A stretch of 64,000 nt of DNA from Bacteroidota bacterium (GCA_020160935.1 JAIUPL010000020.1:1-64000), one strand, 5' to 3'. Positions 43,096 through 51,874 are shown, counted from the first letter of the stretch. Made by a program: numbers and translations. Notes: generated by a model from the letters alone, not told the origin.

Positions 43096-44784
43096 TCATC
43101 CTCCGCCCCTCTTCCGCTTCACTCCCTGGACCGTTTCCCGCACTTCCCGTTGCACATTTTGCCGCACGGGCGCCGGTTTTTCTTCCAGTATTTTTTCTAC
43201 ACGTTCGGCGGCCTGGGTGCTGCCGGCTTTTTCCAGGACAGGCAGGATGCGTTGCACTTCCTCCGTCGAGCGGGCTGATTGCATTTTTTTCACCAGCGCG
43301 CCGTCGATGGCGGGCTGGGTTTTGCGTAGCACTTCGGGTTTTGAGGCGGCGGCAGCGGCCACTTCTTCGAGGCGTTCCTGGCGCGGGAAATCGCGGAGGT
43401 AGGCTTGCACTTTGGCTTCGGTGGGCTGGGTGCGGATAGATGCCACGTAGGCATTTTCCACTTCCGGCATCAGTTCGGCGCGGTTTTGCACAGCAGATTT
43501 TAGTTCGGGCAGGCGTTCGCTTTCAGGGAAATCGCGTACAAACTGGCGAATTTTTCGTTCGTCAGGCTGGTCGCGGATAGCGGCGATGGACGCCGTTTCC
43601 AGCGTTGTAATGCGTTTTTCCACCCGCGCTTCAAATTTTCCCTGTCTGTACAGGCGCTGGTAGTCGCGCAGGTCGGCCAGTTGGCCACTTTCTTCGGCTT
43701 TGTAGAAGTAGGCTTTTTCGAGGTAAGGGCTGCCTTTGGGCGTGTATTCCTCAATATAGGCCGCGTAGGCACTCACGTCATTTTTGATGCTGGCCACCCA
43801 CCAGTCGCGCGTAGCGGGCGGCGTCAGCGCCCAGGTAGCCGAAGGCGCTACCACGATGAATGCCAGAAACAAGGCCAGCGGTTTCAGGCGATTGGGCGGC
43901 GCGGATTCAGCAGGCTCCGGGGCTTTTGGGGGCTCCATAGCCTCCTTGGTTTCATAATTTACCTGAAATCCACCTGCTGCAGTGGACGAACTTTGAAACG
44001 CAAAACTTTGTCCACTAGGCTTGAAATCGGCGTTTTCGGCCGGTGCACGCACTTCCGTCACGATGGTCACGGTTTCCAGCAGCGACACGTCGCGCGGGAT
44101 GGGCTCGGCAAAGCCTTCCACTTTTTCCAGGATCGACACTTTCACCAGCAGTTGATGCACGCCCTCTTTCAAGGGTGTGACGCTGAAATTCCACTCCGTA
44201 AAACCGGCATCGCGCACCAGTTGGGTACGCGCATTGAGGGCAGCAATCTGGAACGTGCCGCCTTCAGCATCAAGCAGTTCGGCGCTCATTACGTCGGAAA
44301 TTTCCACTTGCCCGCGCACCTGTACGTGTTCGTCGAGCACGATATTTTCCAGAATGGCATCTTCATCCACGGCCACCCGAATGGTGCAGCGGGTAGGTTT
44401 TTGCAGCGGCATCACATCGGGCACGCGGTACAGCACGCTGCCGCGTTTTGCGGCTTTTCCCGCAGGTTTGTTGGCGGTTGCTGCTTCAAAATCCGCTTCT
44501 GTGAGCGCACCCAACAGGTCGAAAAAATCGGCCGACACCTGATCTACCAGCCTGCGGTAGTCTTCGGGCGAAATGGTATTGCGAAACCGCTCTTTGTTGG
44601 CTGCATTCAGCCGGGCCATCAAGGCCGATACGATGCGGTATTTCTCCGATCCTTCGGGCAGTTGGCCCAGCAAAGCCTGCAAGGCGCCGGGCAGGTCGGC
44701 ATCGCGGATTTGTGTTTCGAGCGTATGGCGCAGGTCGGCAAGTGGTTGGGAGAGCGGCATGGCGAACGGGTTTGGCTGGGGCAA
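43096..44784 (-). CDS. Membrane protein with effector-associated-domain-like N-terminus
   Basis: 562 residues. Residues about 15-100 resemble an effector-associated domain: ADLPGALQALLGQLPEGSEKYRIVSALMARLNAANKERFRNTISPEDY and a closing helix VSADFFDLLGALTE. A beta-rich domain (about 115-240: RCTIRVAVDEDAILENIVLDEHVQVRGQVEI...HQLLVKVSILEKVEGFAEPI) follows, then a Ser/Pro linker and one transmembrane helix (about 298-318). The last 240 residues are helical, with repeats of the FVRDFPESERLPEL type. The C-terminus is strongly basic (KRKRGGG). The topology would put the N-terminal part in the cytoplasm. Function unknown; the architecture parallels the gene at 2857-3783. A short repeat (GAGTTATGAGTTATGAG, 44801-44817) separates it from uvrA. 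Confidence 0.6.
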   Translation of the reverse strand: MPQPNPFAMPLSQPLADLRHTLETQIRDADLPGALQALLGQLPEGSEKYRIVSALMARLNAANKERFRNTISPEDYRRLVDQVSADFFDLLGALTEADFEAATANKPAGKAAKRGSVLYRVPDVMPLQKPTRCTIRVAVDEDAILENIVLDEHVQVRGQVEISDVMSAELLDAEGGTFQIAALNARTQLVRDAGFTEWNFSVTPLKEGVHQLLVKVSILEKVEGFAEPIPRDVSLLETVTIVTEVRAPAENADFKPSGQSFAFQSSSTAAGGFQVNYETKEAMEPPKAPEPAESAPPNRLKPLALFLAFIVVAPSATWALTPPATRDWWVASIKNDVSAYAAYIEEYTPKGSPYLEKAYFYKAEESGQLADLRDYQRLYRQGKFEARVEKRITTLETASIAAIRDQPDERKIRQFVRDFPESERLPELKSAVQNRAELMPEVENAYVASIRTQPTEAKVQAYLRDFPRQERLEEVAAAAASKPEVLRKTQPAIDGALVKKMQSARSTEEVQRILPVLEKAGSTQAAERVEKILEEKPAPVRQNVQREVRETVQGVKRKRGGG

Positions 44785-44825
44785 AGATAGGGGGGAGCGG
44801 GGAGTTATGAGTTATGAGTTATACC

Positions 44826-47711
44826 TCATAACTTCTCAACAAGGTACCTCCCCGTATAACTCTCCTTCACTTTCACCAACCCTTCCGGCACACCTTCATA
44901 CACGAGGTTGCCGCCGTCCTTCCCGCCTTCGGGGCCGAGGTCGATGAGCCAGTCGGCAGATTTAATGACTTCCATGTTGTGTTCTACCACGAGTACGCTG
45001 TGGCCTTTTTCCACAAGGGCCTGAATAGCAGTGAGCAGTTTTTGAATATCGTGAAAATGGAGGCCTGTGGTAGGCTCATCGAAGATGAAAAAAATGTGTC
45101 CTTGCCCGTTTTCCCGGATCAGAAAAGACGCCAGTTTGACACGCTGCGCCTCGCCGCCTGAAAGCGTACTCGACGACTGTCCGAGGTGTACATAACCCAG
45201 GCCTACGTCATTCAGAGGCTGTATGCGCTCTGTAATTTCCTTGTTGCCCTGAAAAAATTCGAGGGCTTCTTCGACGCTCATATTGAGTACATCGAATATG
45301 TTTTTGCCTTTGTACTGCACATCGAGCACTTCCTGGCGGAAGCGCCGGCCCTTGCATTCTTCACATTCGAGGTGTACGTCGGCCAGGAACTGCATTTCCA
45401 CCACCTGTTCGCCTTCACCTTTGCAGGCTTCGCAGCGCCCGCCTTCCACATTAAAACTGAAGTGTTTGGGCTGGAAGCCGCGTATTTTCGACAATTGTTG
45501 CCCTGCAAACAAGTCGCGGATGTAATCATATGCCTTGACGTACGTCACCGGGTTAGAGCGGCTGCTTTTCCCGATCGGGCTCTGATTGATAAATTCCACG
45601 CGTGTCACTTTTTTTACGGGGCCCTCCAGTCCGTCGAACAGGCCGGGCTGCTTTCCCGCCGATTCCGGCAGGTGCTGCATAAGTGCCGGGTAAAAAATAT
45701 CGCGCACGAGCGTCGTTTTTCCCGAGCCGCTTACGCCGCTTACCACCGTGAGGCAATGCAGGGGAATGCGCACGTTTACATTTTTCAGGTTGTGCTGGCG
45801 CGCATTTTTGAGCAGGAGAAAATCGGCTGTCTTGCGTCGCTGTGGGGGCGTGGCAATCGACATTTTCCCTGACATGTATTTGGCCGTCAGGCTTTCTGGC
45901 GCAGCCTTGTGTATGTCGGAAAAATTACCGGCAAACACCACATTCCCTCCATGTACGCCGGCTTCGGGGCCCATGTCGACGAGGTAATCGGCGTTTTTAA
46001 TCACTTCTTCCTCGTGTTCCACCACTACGACCGTGTTGCCGAGGTCGCGCAGGTCTTTGAGCACTTTTACGAGTCGCCCGGTATCGCGCGGGTGCAGGCC
46101 CACGGATGGCTCATCGAGCAGGTACATCGAAGCAGTGAGGTTGCTGCCCAGGGTGCGGGTGAGGTGAATGCGTTGCGTTTCGCCGCCGCTGAGCGTATTG
46201 GAAATGCGGTCGAGGGTGAGGTATCCCAGTCCCAGTTCGACCGTAAACCGCAGGCGGTTATTTATTTCCAGCAACAGGCGGCGCGCCACCTGCCGATCGT
46301 GTTCGGGTAGCGCGCTGTGGAGTTGTTGAAAAAACGCCAGCACCTCGTCGAGCGGCACTCCGGTAAGGTCGGAAATGTTTTTGCCGCCGATCTTCACACA
46401 AAGTGCTTCCTGCCGAAGCCGGCCCCCATCGCAGGTCGGGCACACCGTGCGGCCCCGATAACGCGCCAGCGTCACACGATTCTGTATTTTGTAGGTTTTG
46501 CTTTCCAGTTCCTTGAAAAAGGCGTCGATGCCTTCAAAATACTGGTTGCCGCTCCACAGCAGTTTGATCTGCTCTTTTGTGAGCGATTCGAAAGGCGTAT
46601 GCACCGGAAAGTCGAACTTGTGGGCATTCTGGAGCAGGGGCGTCAGCCATTCACCGTATTTTTCACCTTTCCAGGCGGCAATGGCGCCATCGTACACCGA
46701 TTTGGTTTTATCCGGCACCACTTTGTCGCGGTCGATCCCGAGTATTCGGCCGTATCCTTCGCAGGTAGGGCAGGCACCGTACGGGTTGTTGTAATTAAAC
46801 AGTTGGGGCGTTGGTTCCGGGAATTCAATGCCATCCAGTTCGAACCGGTTGTTGAAAATTGCCGAATGAGGCTCGCCAGGGCTTACAATCTGCACGGCGC
46901 ACTCTCCCTCGCTTTCATAAAAAGCAGTATTGATGGAATCGGCCAGCCGCATCCACTCCTGTTCGTCCAGATCGGGCGACAGCACAAAACGATCGATCAG
47001 GATACTGAGTTGCTGGTCGCTGTACTGAAAAGCCGGCTGTTTTACGTCAAAACGGGCGTCGGCGCCTTCCAGAATATCTTCGATGCGCAGGGTTTCGGCG
47101 CCGTATTGGAGGCGGGTGTAGCCTTTCTGGAGCAGGAGGTTGAGCGCTTGTTCGAGGCTGCGCTCGCGGTATTTTTTTTCGAGTGGAATCAGGATAAGTC
47201 CGCGTGCGCCATCGGGTTGTTTTTTGATAAAATCGATGACATCCGACACCTCGTGTTTTTTGACGATTTCACCAGAAACAGGCGAGTAAAACTTGCCGAT
47301 GCGGGCGTATAGCAGGCGCAGGAAATCATATACTTCTGTCATGCTGCCCACTGTGGAGCGGGTGTTCCCGGTAGTGACGCGTTGTTCGATGGCAATGGCC
47401 GGGCAAATACCCCGGATGTAATCCACATCGGGTTTTTTCATGCGTCCGAGAAACTGGCGGGCATAACTTGACAGGCTTTCCACATAGCGGCGTTGTCCTT
47501 CAGCATACAGCGTATCCATGGTAATGCTCGATTTGCCTGATCCGGAAACACCGGTAACGACCACCAGTTTGTTTTTGGGAATACGCAGGTCGACATTCCG
47601 CAGGTTATTGGTACGGGCGCCTTTGATGTTGATATGCGAGGTGTCAACCAGATCGTATGTTGCCGCACCGTTTTCCACCATATCGGTGTTTTGATTTTTT
47701 ACGCTTGCCAT
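44826..47711 (-). CDS. uvrA: Excinuclease ABC subunit A
   Basis: 961 residues, full length. Two ABC ATPase halves: the first Walker A is GVSGSGKSS near residue 55 and the second is VSGVSGSGKTTLVRDIF near 655, each with an LSGGE signature (NTLSGGETQRIHL, STLSGGEAQRVKL). Zinc-finger cysteines are visible in CPTCEGYG, CPTCDGG and CEACKGEGEQ...CEECKGRRF. It finds DNA damage and loads UvrB in nucleotide excision repair. The predicted small membrane protein at 47807-47929 lies just upstream on the same strand. Confidence 0.97.
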   Translation of the reverse strand: MASVKNQNTDMVENGAATYDLVDTSHINIKGARTNNLRNVDLRIPKNKLVVVTGVSGSGKSSITMDTLYAEGQRRYVESLSSYARQFLGRMKKPDVDYIRGICPAIAIEQRVTTGNTRSTVGSMTEVYDFLRLLYARIGKFYSPVSGEIVKKHEVSDVIDFIKKQPDGARGLILIPLEKKYRERSLEQALNLLLQKGYTRLQYGAETLRIEDILEGADARFDVKQPAFQYSDQQLSILIDRFVLSPDLDEQEWMRLADSINTAFYESEGECAVQIVSPGEPHSAIFNNRFELDGIEFPEPTPQLFNYNNPYGACPTCEGYGRILGIDRDKVVPDKTKSVYDGAIAAWKGEKYGEWLTPLLQNAHKFDFPVHTPFESLTKEQIKLLWSGNQYFEGIDAFFKELESKTYKIQNRVTLARYRGRTVCPTCDGGRLRQEALCVKIGGKNISDLTGVPLDEVLAFFQQLHSALPEHDRQVARRLLLEINNRLRFTVELGLGYLTLDRISNTLSGGETQRIHLTRTLGSNLTASMYLLDEPSVGLHPRDTGRLVKVLKDLRDLGNTVVVVEHEEEVIKNADYLVDMGPEAGVHGGNVVFAGNFSDIHKAAPESLTAKYMSGKMSIATPPQRRKTADFLLLKNARQHNLKNVNVRIPLHCLTVVSGVSGSGKTTLVRDIFYPALMQHLPESAGKQPGLFDGLEGPVKKVTRVEFINQSPIGKSSRSNPVTYVKAYDYIRDLFAGQQLSKIRGFQPKHFSFNVEGGRCEACKGEGEQVVEMQFLADVHLECEECKGRRFRQEVLDVQYKGKNIFDVLNMSVEEALEFFQGNKEITERIQPLNDVGLGYVHLGQSSSTLSGGEAQRVKLASFLIRENGQGHIFFIFDEPTTGLHFHDIQKLLTAIQALVEKGHSVLVVEHNMEVIKSADWLIDLGPEGGKDGGNLVYEGVPEGLVKVKESYTGRYLVEKL

Positions 47712-47806
47712 GTCGGTCGGTTTGAAAGCGCGAAATTAGTAAAAACTTTTTGTTTTGAAGTAGGAAGATATAAACAACAATCCTTGCTTCATAGCGCACG
47801 TTCGCT

Positions 47807-47929
47807 CTATGCACAGGTTTTAAATGCGCCCAAAAAGATGGCCAGCCACACCAGCCCCTTTGCCAGAAAGAATAAAAATCCGCCTACCCCAATGCGTTGC
47901 AGACAGGTTCTCCAGTCTCGTTTTTCCAT
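47807..47929 (-). CDS. Small single-helix membrane protein (40 residues)
   Basis: A short frame starting MEKRDWRTCLQRIGVGG and continuing FLFFLAKGLVWLAIFLGAFK. Basic residues at the N-terminus are followed by a Gly turn and one 20-residue hydrophobic helix, as in the widespread Bacteroidota mini-proteins containing an R-I-G-x-G-G-F-L-F-F-L-x-K-G-L pattern (recognised by eye). It lies 95 nt upstream of uvrA in the same direction. Role unknown; I consider it likely to be real because the hydrophobic pattern is typical. Confidence 0.5.
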   Translation of the reverse strand: MEKRDWRTCLQRIGVGGFLFFLAKGLVWLAIFLGAFKTCA

Positions 47930-48028
47930 GTTCAGATGCTTATTTTACGGGTTCAGTCAGTTGTTTCTGCTAATAAAAGACCTGCATGCCATCTTTGTGC
48001 GTTCATTTTATTAAAACCCACCATATTC

Positions 48029-48787
48029 ATGCGGTCAATTCTTTTTCTGATGTTGTGCGGCGTTTTTTGTGCCGGTTTGATGTTTCCCTCATGCAAACAC
48101 GATTCCGTGTTTAATGTTGAACCCGACCCTACAGATACCACAGGGACAGGTGGCAACAACGGCAATGGTGGCAACAATGGCGGCACGGGCAATGGGGTGC
48201 TTTGTAATCCTGACAGCGTATATTTTGAAAATCAGATTCTGCCTATTCTGATTTCCAACTGCACAGAGTCGGGTTGTCATAATGCACAGGACCGGGAAGA
48301 TGGCGTTGTGCTTACTTCATATCAAAATCTGGTAGCCACCGTTGAAAATGCTACCTTGAACGATACACATGAAAATGATCTTTTGAAGGCATTAACAGAA
48401 GACGATCCGGAAGACCGCATGCCTTATCAAAAACCGCCGCTTCCACAGGAACAAATTAATTTGATTATACGCTGGGTGCAACAAGGCGCCAAAAATAACG
48501 GCTGCAATGAAAACGCCGGACAATGCGATGTGTCTAACGTTACGTTCAGTAATTTCGTTCAGCCACTTATCCAGACGCGTTGTCAGGGCTGCCATAGCGG
48601 CGCAGCACCGCAGGGTGGTATTAATCTTGCAGGACATGCAGCCGTCAAAACAGTGGCCGACAATGGCAAACTGTACGAAGTAATAACGCGTACTTCCAAC
48701 TTTATGCCCAAAGGCGGCCAAAAACTGGATGAATGCACGACTAATAAACTGAAGGCGTGGATCGATGCGGGGGCTTTGAATAATTAG
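48029..48787 (+). CDS. Lipoprotein with two haem-like motifs
   Basis: 252 residues from ATG 48029; the longer frame to 47897 has no signal. Signal peptide with lipobox (LMFPSC, Cys about 21) and a Gly/Asn-rich linker. Motif one is NCTESGCHN, a C-x4-CH form. Motif two is RCQGCHSG, a regular CxxCH. Each starts a module with the layout ILPILISNC...GCH...KPPLPQEQINLIIRWVQQGA and FVQPLIQTRCQGCH...KLKAWIDAGA, which is typical of planctomycete/Bacteroidota c-type cytochrome-like proteins. Whether haem is bound at motif one is uncertain. First gene of a tandem group ending in a DUF5777 barrel. Confidence 0.75.
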   Translation: MRSILFLMLCGVFCAGLMFPSCKHDSVFNVEPDPTDTTGTGGNNGNGGNNGGTGNGVLCNPDSVYFENQILPILISNCTESGCHNAQDREDGVVLTSYQNLVATVENATLNDTHENDLLKALTEDDPEDRMPYQKPPLPQEQINLIIRWVQQGAKNNGCNENAGQCDVSNVTFSNFVQPLIQTRCQGCHSGAAPQGGINLAGHAAVKTVADNGKLYEVITRTSNFMPKGGQKLDECTTNKLKAWIDAGALNN

Positions 48788-48940
48788 AGGTGAGAGGTGA
48801 GAAGCGAGAGGTGAGAAAGGTGGGAGTGTGAGAAAAGCGAGAGGTGCGCCCTGCATAGCCCTGAAAGGGCGTATTCAATAGCCCAGGGCAACGCCCTGGG
48901 GAAACGTGCGGGGGCAACGCCCTGGGGGAACGTGCGGGAC
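48788..48940. repeat. Tandem GAGGTGAGAA words followed by GC-rich palindromes
   Basis: Words of the GAGGTGAGAGGTGAGAAG type (48788-48843) precede GCCCTGAAAGGGC (48858-48870) and CCCAGGGCAACGCCCTGGG (48882-48900). The second palindrome with its following GGAACGTGCGGG recurs at about 48911-48938. Similar CAACGCCCTGGG units occur widely in environmental Bacteroidota and Planctomycetota genomes (general knowledge). No gene. Confidence 0.85.
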
Positions 48941-48995
48941 CGACAGACACAGACGAAAAACCATTCACCATTAGTATTTGATCATTAAAAAACAC

Positions 48996-49379
48996 ATGAA
49001 AAGAACATTTTTCCTCCTGGGCCTTGCCCTTTGCCTGCTGGTAATCACATTCCCGCCAGGCTGCTACTACGACAACGAGCAGGATCTGTATGGAAATCCT
49101 GAACCCTGCGACACTGTTGGCGTCAGTTACAGCACTTTCATCGAGCCTTTATTACAGGATCACTGCTACAAATGCCACAAGGAATCGGAACCCGAGTTTT
49201 CCGGGTATATTCTGGACGGCTACGAGAACACCAAAACCTACGCACTCTCCGGGAAAGTTGCCGATCGTACCAACAATGCCGCCAACCCGATGCCGCCCCT
49301 GAGCGACGGAGGTTTGTTGCCCGATTGCGACCGGCAAAAGATACTGGCCTGGATTCGGGCCGGAGCGCCTCAGAATTAG
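48996..49379 (+). CDS. Small lipoprotein with one haem c motif
   Basis: 127 residues from ATG 48996. Signal peptide with lipobox (ITFPPGC). One CxxCH motif (CYKCH) lies within STFIEPLLQDHCYKCHKESEPEFSGYILDGYE, and the ending KILAWIRAGAPQN matches the second module of the upstream lipoprotein. Likely an outer-membrane-attached electron carrier of the planctomycete-type cytochrome class; the partner is unknown. The gap after it is a tandem GAAGTGAGAGG run (49380-49412). Confidence 0.75.
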   Translation: MKRTFFLLGLALCLLVITFPPGCYYDNEQDLYGNPEPCDTVGVSYSTFIEPLLQDHCYKCHKESEPEFSGYILDGYENTKTYALSGKVADRTNNAANPMPPLSDGGLLPDCDRQKILAWIRAGAPQN

Positions 49380-49463
49380 AAGTGAGAGGTGAGAAGTGAG
49401 AGGTGAGAAGTGAGAGAGAAACTGAATTTTTTACATCATTCAACACCTAAATATTACAACAGA

Positions 49464-49883
49464 ATGAAAAAGCAAACCATCCTCTACATACTGCTGGCCG
49501 CCGTTCTGGTTGGAGGCATTGTTGGGTACCAACTCTGGAACAAACCACACCAGGACCTCGCCGCCGCAAAAACAGATGTAGCCGTAGATGCCACTGCACT
49601 CTATAACGAATACAACACCGATGAAAATGCTGCCAACGCCAAATACCTCGACAAGGTGGTGGCCGTAACCGGCAAAGTCAAAGACGCTTCCAAAGATGCC
49701 GACGGCGCTGTAAAGGTCAACCTCGATGCCGGTAGCGAAATGGGCGTGGTTGCCTGCGAACTCAGCCCATTTGCCAAACATGCGCGCACAGAATTCCAGC
49801 CCGGCGAGCAAGTCACGTTTAAAGGCAAGTGTACGGGCCTGAACCTCGATGTGGTGTTCGTGGAATGTGTGGAGTCAAAATAA
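49464..49883 (+). CDS. tRNA_anti-like (OB-fold) membrane-anchored protein
   Basis: 139 residues from ATG 49464 (MKKQTILYILLAAVLVGG). One N-terminal transmembrane helix (about 5-24) and a periplasmic OB-fold-like domain: ALYNEYNTDENAANAKYLDKVVAVTGKV, VNLDAGSEMGVVACELS, FQPGEQVTFKGKCTGLNLDVVF. This matches the tRNA_anti-like family found beside YceI and cytochrome-like genes in Bacteroidota. The ligand is unknown. Followed by the YceI gene 49 nt later. Confidence 0.8.
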   Translation: MKKQTILYILLAAVLVGGIVGYQLWNKPHQDLAAAKTDVAVDATALYNEYNTDENAANAKYLDKVVAVTGKVKDASKDADGAVKVNLDAGSEMGVVACELSPFAKHARTEFQPGEQVTFKGKCTGLNLDVVFVECVESK

Positions 49884-49932
49884 ATCCGTGTTTTGGATTT
49901 GTCTGAAACACACTCATTTACAACCATTTAAA

Positions 49933-50496
49933 ATGCAAACTATGCAAAAAATCATTGTTGCTTTTTTCGCTTTGTTCCTGTTGGGAACTACAGCGTATGC
50001 GCAAAAATATTTTACCCGCGACGCGAAGGTTAAATTCAGTTCCGAGACGCCGATGGAAAAAATCGAAGCACTGAATAAAAGCGGCACCTGCGTGCTCGAC
50101 GCTGCCACGGGTAAAATGGAATGGAAGGTACTGATCAAGGGTTTTCTCTTTGAAAAAGCCCTGATGCAGGAGCACTTCAACGAAAATTACATGGAGTCTT
50201 CCACTTACCCGAATGCGCAGTTCAAAGGCCAGATTACCAACCTGAGCGACATCAATTTTGCCCAGGATGGCAAGTACAATGTCAAAACTGCCGGCAAGAT
50301 GACCATTCACGGCGTAGAACGCGATGTCAACATCGAGGGCACCCTTAAAGTGTCGAAAGGCACCCTCGAAGTGCTGTCCAATTTTGTGGTAAAACCTGAA
50401 GACTACAAAATCGCCATCCCGTCTCTCGTGAAAGACAATATTGCCAAGGAGATCAAGGTCGTGGTGAGTACTACGCTGGCTCCGCTGAAATCTTAA
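49933..50496 (+). CDS. YceI-family periplasmic protein
   Basis: 187 residues from ATG 49933 (or ATG 49942). Signal peptide QKIIVAFFALFLLGTTAYAQ, then the lipocalin-like YceI fold: YFTRDAKVKFSSETPMEKIEALNKSG, HFNENYMESSTYPNAQFKGQI, KYNVKTAGKMTIHGVERDV and a closing VKPEDYKIAIPSLVKDNIAK. YceI proteins bind isoprenoids such as polyprenyl quinones or lipids in the periplasm. Here it follows the OB-fold protein and haem-motif lipoproteins, so quinone- or lipid-linked electron transfer is plausible (inference). Confidence 0.85.
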   Translation: MQTMQKIIVAFFALFLLGTTAYAQKYFTRDAKVKFSSETPMEKIEALNKSGTCVLDAATGKMEWKVLIKGFLFEKALMQEHFNENYMESSTYPNAQFKGQITNLSDINFAQDGKYNVKTAGKMTIHGVERDVNIEGTLKVSKGTLEVLSNFVVKPEDYKIAIPSLVKDNIAKEIKVVVSTTLAPLKS

Positions 50497-50502
50497 CTGT
50501 GG

Positions 50503-50701
50503 GGTTGATGAGGTTGATGGGGTTGATAAGGTTGATAGATGTTGATGAGGGTTGATAAGGGTTGATGAGGGTTGATATTCATCTGCTCGGGATAAGGATT
50601 GAATTTTCGTTTATCGAGTGGCTGAATATCAACCCTCATCAACCCTTATCAACCCTCATCAACATCTATCAACCTTATCAACCCCATCAACCTCATCAAC
50701 C
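50503..50701. repeat. Perfect 78-nt inverted repeat of GGTTGATGAGG words
   Basis: Arms 50503-50580 and 50624-50701 are exact reverse complements over 78 nt, with words of 9-10 nt (GGTTGATGAG, GGTTGATAAG). The 43-nt loop starts ATCTGCTCGGG and ends CGAGTGGCT, which is itself partly palindromic. A related structure with a similar loop is at 51637-51758. It separates the YceI gene from the DUF5777 gene. Confidence 0.97.
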
Positions 50702-50718
50702 TCAAAAATACCCACTCA

Positions 50719-51630
50719 ATGAAAAGAATCTTTACCATTCTGCTTGCCCTGCTTTTTTCCGCTTCAGGGCTACTGGCACAGGACGATCTGCTTTCCATGC
50801 TCGGAGAGGAAAAAACGACCGACTACGCCACCGCCAGTTTCAAAACCAACCGTATCATCAACGGACATTCTATTGAAAACACGGCCCCGGGCGTGCTCGA
50901 TTTCAAAATATCGCACCGCTTCGGTCCCTTGCGCCAGGGTGTGTACGATATCTTCGGCCTCGACGGCGCTTCCATTCGAATCGGTTTCGATTACGGTATT
51001 ACCGATCGGCTGATGGTAGGTGTAGGCCGCAACAGCAACGAAAAAATATTTGACGGTTTTTTTAAATACCGTATTCTCAGACAAAGTACCGGTAAACGGA
51101 ATATGCCTGTCAGTCTCTCGTATTTGATTGACGGTCAGATCAAAACGATCAAATTCAGCGATACCGAACGCGACAATAAATTTACTTCCAGGCTGTTTTA
51201 TACGCACCAGTTGCTGCTGGCACGCAAATTCAACAAGAGCCTGACGCTGCAAGTAATGCCAACGCTCGTGCACCGAAATCTGGTGCCCACGCGCGACGAC
51301 AAGAACGACGTATTGGCCCTGGGCGTGGGTGGCCGGGTAAAACTGACCAAACGCGTTGCCCTCAATGCCGAATACTATTATGTGCCCGAAGGCCAGATGA
51401 CCACCAATTATGCCAATGCCCTGTCGGTGGGTGTCGATATTGAAACCGGCGGACACGTGTTCCAACTCCATTTTTCCAATACCAACGATATGACCTACAA
51501 AGGTTTTATTACCGAAACACAGGAAGACTGGTTCTTCAAAAACAGCGAAGGCCGTATGCTGAGTGGCATCCGCTTCGGGTTTAATGTATCGAGGGTGTTT
51601 ACAGTGAAGAAACCGAAGGGGCTGGAGTAG
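50719..51630 (+). CDS. DUF5777 outer-membrane beta-barrel protein
   Basis: 303 residues. Signal peptide MKRIFTILLALLFSASGLLAQ, then a series of amphipathic strands: SHRFGPLRQGVYDIFGLDGASIRIGFDYGITDRLMVGVGRNS, SYLIDGQIKTIKF, FYTHQLLLARKFNKSLTLQVMPTLVHRN, and a late stretch HVFQLHFSNTNDMTYKGFITE typical of DUF5777. It is regularly found with YceI and cytochrome-like lipoproteins in Bacteroidota. Role unknown; perhaps a porin for that system. It is flanked on both sides by related palindromes. Confidence 0.85.
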   Translation: MKRIFTILLALLFSASGLLAQDDLLSMLGEEKTTDYATASFKTNRIINGHSIENTAPGVLDFKISHRFGPLRQGVYDIFGLDGASIRIGFDYGITDRLMVGVGRNSNEKIFDGFFKYRILRQSTGKRNMPVSLSYLIDGQIKTIKFSDTERDNKFTSRLFYTHQLLLARKFNKSLTLQVMPTLVHRNLVPTRDDKNDVLALGVGGRVKLTKRVALNAEYYYVPEGQMTTNYANALSVGVDIETGGHVFQLHFSNTNDMTYKGFITETQEDWFFKNSEGRMLSGIRFGFNVSRVFTVKKPKGLE

Positions 51631-51636
51631 GAGAAA

Positions 51637-51758
51637 GTTGATGAGGGTTGATAAGAGTTGATGAGGGTTGATATTCATCGGCTCGATAGGGATCAATTCT
51701 TTCGTATTCCGAGTGGCTGAATATCAACCCTCATCAACCTTTATCAACCCTCATCAAC
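51637..51758. repeat. 40-nt inverted repeat related to the one at 50503
   Basis: Arms 51637-51676 and 51719-51758 pair with two mismatches. The loop (51677-51718) begins ATCGGCTCG and ends CGAGTGGCT and aligns with the loop of 50503-50701, so both are copies of one element on either side of the DUF5777 gene. Confidence 0.95.
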
Positions 51759-51866
51759 CCTTCAAAAAAGATCTTTCTTTCGATACCCGTTAACGTACGG
51801 GCATCTCAAATCCCCCTTTTGCAGGTACTGTTTGCGCACAGTGCCTGCTTTTTATTTTTTATGGAC

Positions 51867-51874
51867 TATATTTG
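51867..51874 (+). promoter_or_regulatory. Candidate -7 promoter element for the DUF1361 gene
   Basis: TATATTTG matches TAnnTTTG exactly, 28 nt before the ATG at 51902. Confidence 0.5.
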
